A stretch of 5,107 nucleotides of DNA, taken from positions 1-5,107 of the forward strand of contig JAJYCH010000417.1 of assembly GCA_021778575.1 (NCBI GenBank). The letters run 5' to 3'. The position numbers and the translations under genes are program-made. Positions 1 through 5,107 of the stretch are shown piece after piece. The DNA comes from Planctomycetota bacterium (GTDB lineage: Bacteria; Planctomycetota; Planctomycetia; Isosphaerales; Isosphaeraceae). How positions within the stretch are numbered: the first letter of the stretch is position 1; each line of letters opens with the position of its first letter. The notes below the pieces were generated by a model. The model worked only from the letters and a program-made list of their open reading frames with translations, was not told where the DNA came from and did not search any database.

Positions 1-12
1 CCCCGAAGCAGA

Positions 13-30
13 GCGAGAGCAAGCTCTCGC
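13..30. repeat. Short perfect inverted repeat upstream of the phosphatase
   Basis: GCGAGAGC (13-20) is followed by AA and then its exact reverse complement GCTCTCGC (23-30). As RNA this would be a 7-bp stem closed by a CAAG loop. There is no T-tract on either side, so it is not a canonical Rho-independent terminator. It could end an unseen gene to the left or be a protein-binding site. The rest of 1-110 shows no gene; AGAGG at 96-100 is a plausible ribosome binding site for the ATG at 111. Confidence 0.45.
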
Positions 31-110
31 ACTCCAGAGGACCAATTCGTCGGAGGCCACCCAGAAATCACAAACTCGACCCGGCTCGATCCCTCAGAGG
101 CTGCTGACTC

Positions 111-636
111 ATGCCACGAACCATCGCGATCGGCGACGTCCACGGCTGCGCCAAGGCGCTTCGAGCGCTGATCGAAGCCATTCAGCCCCAGGCGGAAGAC
201 CTGATCGTCATGCTGGGCGACTATGTCGATCGAGGACCGGAGAGCCGAGGCGTCCTTGACCTCCTGATTGACCTGCGTTCGCGGTGTCGACTCGTGCCGA
301 TCCTTGGCAATCACGACCAGATGATGCTCGACGCTCTGAACGGTGGTCCGCCGTTCGACTGGTTCGAGTGCGGCGGACTCCAGGCGATCGATTCATACGG
401 ACCCGGTCGCGACCTGGCGCTGGTCCCTCCCCGGCCCGCACCAGTCGGGCAAGCGGGCGATCCTCGTCCACTCGTCGCAGAAGTCGGGCGAGATTCTCGA
501 CCTCGGCCACCTGGTCTGCATCGACACGTATTGCTACGGCGGTGGCTGGCTGACGGCGCTTGAGGTCCGAACCGACCAGGTCTGGCAGGCAGATCGCGAG
601 GGGAAGCTCAGGGACGCCGGCGCTTCGGCCCCTTGA
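111..636 (+). pseudogene. Metallophosphoesterase (Ser/Thr protein phosphatase-like), frameshifted with internal deletion
   Basis: The first 106 codons from ATG 111 encode the N-terminal half of a calcineurin-like metallophosphoesterase of the PrpA/ApaH-like type: GDVHG (residues 8-12), GDYVDRG (36-42) and GNHD (66-69), which supply the metal ligands and phosphate-binding residues. After about position 428 this frame stops resembling the family and runs through arginine/proline-rich nonsense to a stop at 563. The family resumes in the +1-shifted frame from about 430 (PGPHQSGK) through SGEILDLGHLVCIDT and YCYGGGWLTAL to the TGA at 634-636. Together the pieces give about 174 codons; intact relatives are about 210-250 by recollection. 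The missing block normally holds a metal-binding histidine (the VHA-type motif). The later GHT motif reads VHS here. I therefore infer an inactive gene; a sequencing or assembly error could explain the frameshift but not so easily the missing block. AGAGG at 96-100 supports the start. Its tail overlaps the convergent glycosyltransferase gene. Confidence 0.75.
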
Positions 637-1360
637 TGACCCGGTCGACTCCCAGCTCAAAAATGATCTGGAGCGCTTTGACCGCTTCGCCCGTGTTGAT
701 CTTCGAGTAGCCCGAGCGCCGGTTCTCGAACAGGATCGGCGTCTCGCCGAACTTGCAGCCCACCGAGCGGCACCAGTAGAGAATCTCTTCCATGAACGAA
801 TACCCACGCGATCGGACCTTGTCGAGGTCGATCTGGCTGAGCTTCGAGACCCGGTAGCAGCGGTAGGAACCGCTATTGTCGCGAGTCCGGAGTCCGAGGA
901 ACAGCCGGGCATACATGTTGATGCCGGTGCTCATGAACTTCCGCTTGAGGTTGAAATCCCCTTCAACCCCACCACCGGGAATGTAGCGTGAGCCGATCAT
1001 CACGTCATTCTCGGCCATCCCGGCGAGAATGGCGGGGATGAACCGGGGGGGATGGCTGAAGTCGGCGTCGAGGTTGAGAAAGTAGTCGAAACGGTTCTCG
1101 ATGGCGAACTTCATCCCGGTCAGGACCGCCGTCCCCAGGCCGAGCTTGCCCGGTCGATGGATCACGTGGATGTCGGGGAAGGTCGCGCGGATTTCGTCGG
1201 CGATCCGGCCGGTCCCGTCGGGCGAGTTGTCGTCGATCACCAGGATCGAGGCGTGCGGGGCATACTCGCGGATCGACTCCACGAGCGGCCGAAGGTTCCT
1301 GGCCTCGTCATAAGTCGCGAGCGAGACCAGAAGTCGGGGCGGAGCCTCGGTGGCGGTCAT
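608..1360 (-). CDS. Glycosyltransferase family 2, polyprenol-phosphate mannosyltransferase (DPM1) type
   Basis: A GT-A fold glycosyltransferase, by family expected to transfer a sugar, usually mannose from GDP-mannose, to a polyprenyl phosphate at the cytoplasmic membrane face, making a lipid-linked donor for glycan or protein glycosylation. From the ATG chosen here (250 residues) the sequence shows a strand opening LLVSLATYDEARNL (10-23), the nucleotide-binding DDNSPDGT (43-50), the metal-binding LDADFSHPP (97-105), GSRYIPGG (123-130), the acceptor-side DNSGSYRCY (161-169), where many DPM1 proteins have a TSGFR-like form, and RRSGYSK (214-220). No transmembrane segments follow, so it is the short single-domain form. 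Start choice: ATG 1360 fits the family N-terminus; in-frame ATG 1378 and GTG 1444 would add 18 and 84 bases and residues without family character. No strong ribosome site precedes any of them. The stop at 608-610 lies inside the end of the convergent phosphatase frame. Mannose and the exact lipid are family inference. Confidence 0.9.
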   Translation of the reverse strand: MTATEAPPRLLVSLATYDEARNLRPLVESIREYAPHASILVIDDNSPDGTGRIADEIRATFPDIHVIHRPGKLGLGTAVLTGMKFAIENRFDYFLNLDADFSHPPRFIPAILAGMAENDVMIGSRYIPGGGVEGDFNLKRKFMSTGINMYARLFLGLRTRDNSGSYRCYRVSKLSQIDLDKVRSRGYSFMEEILYWCRSVGCKFGETPILFENRRSGYSKINTGEAVKALQIIFELGVDRVIKGPKRRRP

Positions 1361-1597
1361 CGTCGACCCGTTCTTCATTTGAGTGAGCACGGAAATCACT
1401 CCCCGATCTCGGCCTGGACTGGGGGACGCAAAACGCTGACCCACACGACGCGGGACGTTCTAACTCAATTCGCTCGAACCCTCAATCTCAGCATAAGTGA
1501 ACAAGAGGAGGGACGGAGCCGGCGATGACCGGACAGTGAAGTCACGTCGGCAGCATTACTCTTCGGCACGGTTGTCGGCGGAAATCAGAGAAAAGCC

Positions 1598-1680
1598 GGT
1601 GTCGCCTCGTTCGTCGCAGCCCCTCTCCTCGGGAAAGGGAGGGACCTGGGAGCACCATTTTTCGACGCCGAGGCGACACC
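1598..1680. repeat. Long-range 12-bp inverted repeat enclosing a nested hairpin
   Basis: GGTGTCGCCTCG (1598-1609) is the exact reverse complement of CGAGGCGACACC (1669-1680). Just inside, CGTCG (1612-1616) pairs with CGACG (1663-1667) across a small internal loop, and further in CCCTC (1621-1625) pairs with GAGGG (1639-1643). The whole is an 83-nt stem-loop-like unit. Read leftward, as for the ATPase transcript, the stem is followed after three bases by CTTTTCTCT (complement of 1589-1594 and neighbours), so it could act as an atypical terminator. It may equally be a dispersed intergenic repeat or a structured RNA; one copy in the window cannot decide. Confidence 0.5.
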
Positions 1681-1702
1681 TGCTCTTTACGGTCGGCGCG
1701 AA

Positions 1703-1719
1703 CGGCCTGGATCAGGCCG
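1703..1719. terminator. GC-rich hairpin downstream of the AAA+ ATPase, possible terminator
   Basis: CGGCCTG (1703-1709), loop GAT, CAGGCCG (1713-1719): a perfect 7-bp stem with a 3-nt loop. It lies 57 bp beyond the ATPase stop codon in the direction of its transcription. Only TT follows the stem on that strand, so intrinsic termination would be weak; it may instead protect the transcript end. The strand is left open because the dyad is symmetrical. Confidence 0.35.
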
Positions 1720-1775
1720 GACGGCTCGCCGATCGAACTCTCGCGAGATCCGCCGAGAATTCGACTCGCTTGGAT

Positions 1776-3023
1776 TTATTCCGAGTCGTGAGATTGAGCC
1801 ATCCGCGAGAACAGTTGACCAAACGGCGCGAATTTCTGTTCCCCCTCGACCCTGACCCGAGAACGATCGGACATCAAAGCGGGCAACTCGTCAAGGTCGT
1901 CTTCGGTCTCGTCGGGATAGTCAACGTCATCAGTATCGACCGACCCCAACCTGGCCGCCACCGGCGCAGTCGGCGGAACTGCCATCCTCGCCTGGTTTTC
2001 CGTCCATTCTCGCCAGGCCTGAAGCGCGGCGTAGTGATCGTGGACCGCCTCCTCGCCCCCCGCGGACCCGACCAAGGCCGCACTCGCCAGAGCTTCCGTC
2101 TCGTCGGCCTCCGCGGCGGTCGAGGTCTCTTCGGGCGACCAGCCGACCTCGATCATGTTCTCCTCCACGCGAATCGGTGGCTTGTCGGGACCGGTCAAAG
2201 GGCCCGGGACCAGCGGAGCCGGCGCGAGTTCCGCAGGGGTGGTTTTGGCGACGGTCGTCGTAACCACTTTCGGGACCGGCAGATCACGCCTCGGGACAGT
2301 GATCGGCCCGAGTCTCCGGAGAATCTGTCGGGGGTTGCCCGCCGAGTCGCGATGGAGCGCATCGACCTCGGCGACCGACCAGGCTCGCCCCGGGCCGTAA
2401 TGGTTGACCAGTTCGGCGGCCTCGTCGGCGTCGATCGGGCCAAGGTGGATCTTTGCCCCGAGCCTTGCCTCCATCGCCGCGAACGGTCGGGTCGTGAACC
2501 GACGAGCCAGAATGCTTTGACCCACCAGGACCATCCGCGAGAACCCACCCGGGCGATTCAGTCGATTCGCGAGGATCTTGACCTCTTCCCAGACCGGCAG
2601 CGCCAGATTCTGCGCTTCATCAATTACCAGATGATAATGCCGGCCGTCTGCCAGGCGATCGGTCAAGAAATCGAGGAGTTCGAGGCGACGACTCGACTCG
2701 TCAGACGAATCCACCAGACCGAGTTCGTGAGAAATCAGGCGATACAGGTCAACCGGGCGATTCGAGGGGGAGAGATCAACACTGATCCAGCGCACTTGCG
2801 CCGGGGCTTCGGCTTCGAGTCGGCGGCAGAGCCAGGTCTTACCCACGCCGGCGTCACCGGTCAGGAGGATCGGCCCGATCGTCGAAGCGGGAAGCGTGTC
2901 GCACTGGAGGAGGCTCCGGCCCAGCTCGAGCGCGGTCCGTCGGCTGGGAAGTACGAACGCCTCATCCGTTAACGGCCGAGAGCCTCGGGTCTCCGCATCC
3001 TTGCGGTTCATCGGTCGATCCAT
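1776..3023 (-). CDS. AAA+ ATPase, ExeA/GspA-like, with long acidic C-terminal tail
   Basis: A 415-residue P-loop ATPase. Residues about 20-240 form an AAA+ module: Walker A GDAGVGKT (56-63), Walker B with following acidic residue HLVIDEAQNL (131-140), a sensor-1-like LVGQ (166-169), the arginine-containing MEARLG (184-189), and the AGNPRQI segment (228-234) that matches the sensor-2/NPR region of ExeA-type proteins. Relatives include GspA/ExeA of type II secretion, MshM of pilus assembly, and ATPases of exosortase/polysaccharide loci. GspA carries a membrane segment and peptidoglycan-binding region after the ATPase; here there is none. Instead residues about 245-390 are rich in Pro, Ala, Thr, Glu and Asp, with an acidic run at 363-380, then a short tail containing FAPFGQLFSRM. 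I infer a soluble ATPase with a disordered linker. The start is set by AAGGGAG four bases upstream of ATG 3023. The partner and process are unknown; no secretion gene is in view. Confidence 0.88.
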   Translation of the reverse strand: MDRPMNRKDAETRGSRPLTDEAFVLPSRRTALELGRSLLQCDTLPASTIGPILLTGDAGVGKTWLCRRLEAEAPAQVRWISVDLSPSNRPVDLYRLISHELGLVDSSDESSRRLELLDFLTDRLADGRHYHLVIDEAQNLALPVWEEVKILANRLNRPGGFSRMVLVGQSILARRFTTRPFAAMEARLGAKIHLGPIDADEAAELVNHYGPGRAWSVAEVDALHRDSAGNPRQILRRLGPITVPRRDLPVPKVVTTTVAKTTPAELAPAPLVPGPLTGPDKPPIRVEENMIEVGWSPEETSTAAEADETEALASAALVGSAGGEEAVHDHYAALQAWREWTENQARMAVPPTAPVAARLGSVDTDDVDYPDETEDDLDELPALMSDRSRVRVEGEQKFAPFGQLFSRMAQSHDSE

Positions 3024-3027
3024 CGCT

Positions 3028-3034
3028 CTCCCTT
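3028..3034 (-). promoter_or_regulatory. Ribosome binding site of the AAA+ ATPase gene
   Basis: On the minus strand AAGGGAG is followed by AGCG and then ATG (3023-3021). It is the strongest Shine-Dalgarno match in the window and favours the ATG at 3023 over the second in-frame ATG at 3011. Confidence 0.65.
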
Positions 3035-3072
3035 TCAGGCCTCGAGGTGCCTCGGCTCCGCCAGTCGAGGAG

Positions 3073-3094
3073 GGTGAATCCGCTCCGGTTCACC
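3073..3094. repeat. Dyad 1 in the divergent intergenic region
   Basis: GGTGAA (3073-3078) and its exact complement TTCACC (3089-3094) are separated by 10 bp. It lies 50 bp upstream of the ATPase start codon. The geometry, six-base half-sites about 1.5 helical turns apart, suits a dimeric repressor operator as well as a leader hairpin. It directly abuts the larger dyad at 3097. Confidence 0.4.
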
Positions 3095-3096
3095 TC

Positions 3097-3146
3097 GCAT
3101 CCCGCGACCCTCGGCCTTTCCTGGCCGGAGGACGTCGCGGGGATGC
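3097..3146. repeat. Long imperfect hairpin (about 20 paired bases) in the divergent intergenic region
   Basis: Pairing from outside in: GCAT (3097-3100) with ATGC (3143-3146); CCCGCGAC (3101-3108) with GTCGCGGG (3134-3141); CCTC (3109-3112) with GAGG (3128-3131); GGCC (3113-3116) with GGCC (3123-3126); loop TTTCCT. The only interruptions are bulges of one base (3142), two bases (3132-3133) and one base (3127), all on the right arm. The dyad works on either strand. If the ATPase promoter is to its right, it would be a highly structured part of that gene's 5' leader. No T-tract follows on either strand, which argues against a plain terminator. Confidence 0.55.
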
Positions 3147-3157
3147 CCTCATGAGGG
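3146..3157. repeat. Perfect 12-bp palindrome
   Basis: CCCTCATGAGGG is identical to its own reverse complement and begins at the last base of the long hairpin's right arm. It lies between two divergent genes, where an operator would be expected. No regulator gene is in view and I do not recognise the site as that of a named family. Confidence 0.4.
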
Positions 3158-3247
3158 ACTATCGGAGCTTATTCGTCCCGGCTTGAACCGAGTCCGGCGC
3201 GATCCGCTTCAACTCGCCCAGGGGTGGGCGTCGAACGACTTTCCGGC

Positions 3248-3253
3248 TAGAAT
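3248..3253 (+). promoter_or_regulatory. Candidate -10 box for the ABC transporter genes
   Basis: TAGAAT matches five of six bases of the sigma-70-type TATAAT and sits in an unusually A/T-rich patch (CTAGAATAA) of otherwise GC-rich DNA. No good -35 is found 16-18 bp upstream (the bases there are TGGGCG-like), so it is weak or activator-dependent if real. A start near 3260 would give a leader of about 140 nt before the ATG at 3400. Confidence 0.35.
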
Positions 3254-3381
3254 AACCCGCTCGACCCCGACAACCAGCAGAGCCCCCAGATTTCCACCCG
3301 GTCGGGCCACACTGTCGAGAAACGACCCGCCGTCGCCGTCTGAGGGTGGATCGGCCAGCAAACCCGGAACGACTTCCCGAA

Positions 3382-3408
3382 CAGCAAGGGCGACCGAAGA
3401 TGGGCGAA
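3382..3408 (+). repeat. Start-context repeat, copy 1 (contains the ABC ATPase start codon)
   Basis: The 21 bases at 3388-3408 match 4420-4440 at 19 positions, differing only at the 9th base (G/A) and 17th base (G/T). CAGC plus AA upstream also match if small gaps are allowed. The copy includes the purine-rich AAGGG and ATG 3400-3402 of the ABC ATP-binding gene. Confidence 0.5.
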
Positions 3409-4395
3409 CTGGCCATCCGTGTGGCAGGACTTCACAAGATCTATCCCGGTCGTGAAACTCCGGTTTACGCGGTCAATGGACTCGACCTCGAAGTCAAGAC
3501 CGGCGAGTGCTTTGGTCTCCTCGGTCCCAACGGCGCGGGCAAGACCACGACGGTCGAGATCCTCGAAGGGTTGAACACCCCATCGTCGGGCGAGGTCGAG
3601 GTTCTCGGACGACGCTGGGAAAACCAGGCTTCCGAAATCCGCGAGCGGATCGGCGTCACTCTCCAGGAAACGCGTTTCCCTGAGAAATCGACCCTCAAGG
3701 AGCTGGTCGGACTGTTCCGCGGGTTCTACCGCGACGGTCTCGAACCCGACGAGGTTCTGGCGCGGGTCTCGCTCGACGTCAAGGCGAACAGTTACGTCGA
3801 GCAGCTCTCCGGTGGCCAGCAGCAACGACTGGCGGTCGCCGTGGCCCTGGTCGGCGATCCCGAACTGCTCTTTCTCGACGAACCGACCACCGGGCTCGAC
3901 CCGCAGTCACGCCGTCAGCTCTGGGACGTGATCCTCGACCTTCGATCGCGAGGGCGGACGACCGTCCTGACCACCCATTACATGGACGAGGCCGAGCGGC
4001 TCTGCGACCGGGTGGCGATTGTCGACCAGGGCAAGGTGATTGCTCTCGGCTCACCGGCGAATCTGATCTCCCAGCTCGGCGGCGAACACATTGTCGAGTT
4101 CGCCGTCGGTGGCGAGAGCCCCGGTCCCGACCCCGCCGAGTTCGCCGAACTCTCGACCGTCCTGGGAACCCGCGCCGAAGGCGATGGCTACGCCTTGACC
4201 GTGGGTGCCCCGCACCAGGCGATTCCCGCCTTGCTGGGCTATCTCGAAACCGTCGGCCGACCGCTCGCCCGATTGACGACCCGTCAGGTCAGCCTTGAAG
4301 ATGTCTTCGTCTCCCTGACCGGCCGCCACCTCCGCGAGGAAGAGGCCGAGGTCGCCAAGCCAGCCAAGGGCGGCCGGAAGCGACGCCGCGGCTGA
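3400..4395 (+). CDS. ABC transporter ATP-binding subunit (ABC-2 exporter type)
   Basis: A 331-residue nucleotide-binding subunit that hydrolyses ATP as a dimer at the inner membrane face to drive a partner permease. All motifs are intact: Walker A GPNGAGKTT (42-50), Q-loop Gln89 (LQET), signature LSGGQ (136-140), Walker B LLFLDEP (156-162) with catalytic Glu161, D-loop GLD (165-167) and H-loop His193 in TTHYMDEAE. Residues about 225-310 form the C-terminal extension seen in DrrA/NosF/CcmA-like exporters, ending with SLEDVFVSLTGR (298-309), followed by a Lys/Arg-rich tail. The start at ATG 3400 has AAGGG nine bases upstream and leaves the usual short N-terminus; GTG 3346 in the same frame would add 18 residues unlike the family. 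The ABC-2 permease gene starts 133 bp downstream on the same strand and is the obvious partner. The substrate (drug, lipid, polysaccharide or other) cannot be told. Confidence 0.95.
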   Translation: MGELAIRVAGLHKIYPGRETPVYAVNGLDLEVKTGECFGLLGPNGAGKTTTVEILEGLNTPSSGEVEVLGRRWENQASEIRERIGVTLQETRFPEKSTLKELVGLFRGFYRDGLEPDEVLARVSLDVKANSYVEQLSGGQQQRLAVAVALVGDPELLFLDEPTTGLDPQSRRQLWDVILDLRSRGRTTVLTTHYMDEAERLCDRVAIVDQGKVIALGSPANLISQLGGEHIVEFAVGGESPGPDPAEFAELSTVLGTRAEGDGYALTVGAPHQAIPALLGYLETVGRPLARLTTRQVSLEDVFVSLTGRHLREEEAEVAKPAKGGRKRRRG

Positions 4396-4410
4396 GAGAC
4401 CCGGTCGGTC

Positions 4411-4440
4411 CAGCGAACGGGGCGACCAAAGATGGTCGAA
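4411..4440 (+). repeat. Start-context repeat, copy 2, with a small hairpin
   Basis: This copy matches the start region of the ABC ATP-binding gene (see 3382-3408) and carries its own ATG at 4432-4434 at the same position relative to the repeat. Within it CGACCA (4423-4428) and TGGTCG (4433-4438) form a perfect 6-bp stem with loop AAGA. The frame opened by this ATG runs to 4791 but overlaps the permease in another frame and shows no domain, so I do not call it a gene. Confidence 0.45.
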
Positions 4441-4528
4441 AATCGCCAGCGAGGCCCGCCTGGATCGATCCTCAAGCCAGCATCCACCGAACATCCTCGA
4501 CCGATTTGTCCCGGAGAATCTCGGAAGC

Positions 4529-5107
4529 ATGTCGCACTATCACCCGCTTCGTGGTCTCTACCTGGCCAGGGTCCGGGAATTCTACCGCCAGCCGGCCCGG
4601 TTGTTCTGGGTCTATGGTTTCCCGACGGTCCTGGCGCTCGGCCTCGGCCTGGCGTTCCAGAGCCGGGCTCCGGAGAGCGTGCAGGTCGACCTCGTCAAGA
4701 ATTCTGCCTCGGAGCCATTCGAGAAGGCGCTGATTGCTTACGACTCGCTCGCGAAGCAACAGAAGCAGCAGGGGGTGAGGCTCACCGTTGAACCCGAAGA
4801 GGTGGCGATGAGACGACTCAGCACCGGCAAGACGCCGCTGGTGATCGTACCCAGCACCTCGGGTCCGCTCACTTATCGGTTCGACCCGACCCGGCCCGAG
4901 GCCGTCACCGCCCGCGCCGCCATCGACGAGATCCTCCAGCGAGTCGCCGGTCGCGTCGATCCGGTCAAGACCGAGGACAAGTTTATCAGCGAGCCGGGAT
5001 CACGCTATATCGACTTCTTGATCCCCGGCCTGATCGGTCAGAACACGATGGGCGGTGGCCTCTGGGGCGTCGGATTCTTGATCGTCAACTTCCGGATCGG
5101 AAAGCTT
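4529..5107 (+). CDS. ABC-2 type transporter permease, N-terminal part (runs off the window)
   Basis: The frame from ATG 4529 stays open for 193 codons to the last base, so the gene is cut by the window edge; full-length members are commonly about 370-400 residues. The protein begins with a short cytoplasmic stretch (LRGLYLARVREFYRQPARLF), a first membrane segment at about 25-43 (LFWVYGFPTVLALGLGLAF), then a soluble, probably extracytoplasmic region at about 44-157, and a second hydrophobic segment starting at SRYIDFLIPGLIGQN (158-172) and running to about 187. This order, one membrane helix, a large outer loop, then a helix opening with the IDFLIPGL motif, is typical of ABC-2 (YhhJ/DrrB-like) permeases. 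It should supply the membrane pathway for the ATPase encoded at 3400-4395. GGAG at 4513-4516 is 12 bases from the ATG, a weak ribosome site. No better upstream start exists in this frame. Confidence 0.9.
   Translation, partial: MSHYHPLRGLYLARVREFYRQPARLFWVYGFPTVLALGLGLAFQSRAPESVQVDLVKNSASEPFEKALIAYDSLAKQQKQQGVRLTVEPEEVAMRRLSTGKTPLVIVPSTSGPLTYRFDPTRPEAVTARAAIDEILQRVAGRVDPVKTEDKFISEPGSRYIDFLIPGLIGQNTMGGGLWGVGFLIVNFRIGKL

Larger units (their letters stand above)
1361..1775. other. Non-coding stretch between the AAA+ ATPase and the glycosyltransferase
   Basis: These 415 bp separate two leftward genes. I find no credible gene: the plus-strand frame open here continues as the antisense of the ATPase and has no recognisable domain. 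The stretch holds two inverted repeats (1598-1680 and 1703-1719, listed separately) in the half nearest the ATPase stop. The half nearest the glycosyltransferase (1361-1590) presumably holds its promoter and leader, but I see no -35/-10 pair I would call. Confidence 0.6.

Noticed and set aside
111..636. Programmed ribosomal frameshift joining the two phosphatase frames
   Set aside because: A frameshift alone would not restore the missing block of 40-50 residues or the altered GHT motif, so gene decay explains more.
208..912. 234-codon open frame on the minus strand
   Set aside because: It spans the phosphatase region and the end of the glycosyltransferase in the wrong frame; the product is Ser/Arg-rich without any motif.
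1360..1444. Longer glycosyltransferase starting at GTG 1444
   Set aside because: The extra 28 residues do not resemble the family N-terminus, and the start lacks a ribosome binding site.
1497..2972. 491-codon open frame on the plus strand
   Set aside because: It is the antisense of the AAA+ ATPase. The translation is Arg/Gly/Pro-rich with no domain, while the minus-strand frame has all AAA+ motifs and a strong ribosome site. Long antisense frames are common in GC-rich genes.
3247..3825. 192-codon open frame on the minus strand opposite the ABC gene
   Set aside because: It is antisense to the Walker A and Q-loop coding region of a clearly real gene, and shows no recognisable domain or start signal.
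4432..4791. 119-codon open frame starting inside the second start-context repeat
   Set aside because: It overlaps the permease gene in another frame and its product is low-complexity Pro/Gly/Arg. Only its ATG context is of interest, and that is reported as a repeat.
1..5107. CRISPR arrays, tRNA or rRNA genes, insertion sequences, toxin-antitoxin pairs
   Set aside because: I looked for regularly spaced repeats, cloverleaf arms, transposase motifs and terminal inverted repeats with target duplications and found none that I can support.

Overview
The window is GC-rich DNA with bacterial gene structure: short leaders, Shine-Dalgarno-like sites and densely packed frames. The protein set (a bis-metal Ser/Thr-type phosphatase, a DPM1-type glycosyltransferase, an ExeA-like AAA+ ATPase and an ABC-2 exporter) and the style of the proteins suggest a planctomycete, perhaps of the Isosphaeraceae. 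That assignment is an inference from memory of protein families; no marker gene is present to prove it.

Layout from left to right. Positions 1-110 are a leader with one perfect 8-bp inverted repeat. Positions 111-636 (+) carry a metallophosphoesterase gene that looks broken: the N-terminal half is in one frame and the C-terminal part in another, with roughly 40-50 codons missing between them. Its last codons overlap, tail to tail, a glycosyltransferase gene at 608-1360 (-) of the polyprenol-phosphate mannosyltransferase type. A 415-bp non-coding stretch (1361-1775) contains a 12-bp inverted repeat enclosing a smaller hairpin, plus a separate tight GC hairpin. An ExeA/GspA-like AAA+ ATPase with a long acidic, probably disordered tail lies at 1776-3023 (-).

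The divergent region 3024-3399 is rich in dyad symmetry: three adjacent inverted repeats at 3073-3157, and a candidate -10 box for the rightward genes at 3248-3253. An ABC transporter ATP-binding subunit (3400-4395, +) is followed by its ABC-2 type membrane subunit (4529 to the window end, +, incomplete).

The last two genes very likely form one exporter, with the ATPase dimer driving the permease; the substrate cannot be read from the sequence. The mannosyltransferase and the AAA+ ATPase are on the same strand but 415 bp apart, with possible terminators between them, so they need not be one operon. Most of the window is ordinary. The points worth a second look are the decayed phosphatase, the dyad cluster upstream of the ATPase, the structured 1598-1680 element, and a near-identical copy of the ABC gene's start context about 1 kb downstream, before the permease. 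I see no convincing new defence, mobile or RNA-guided system.
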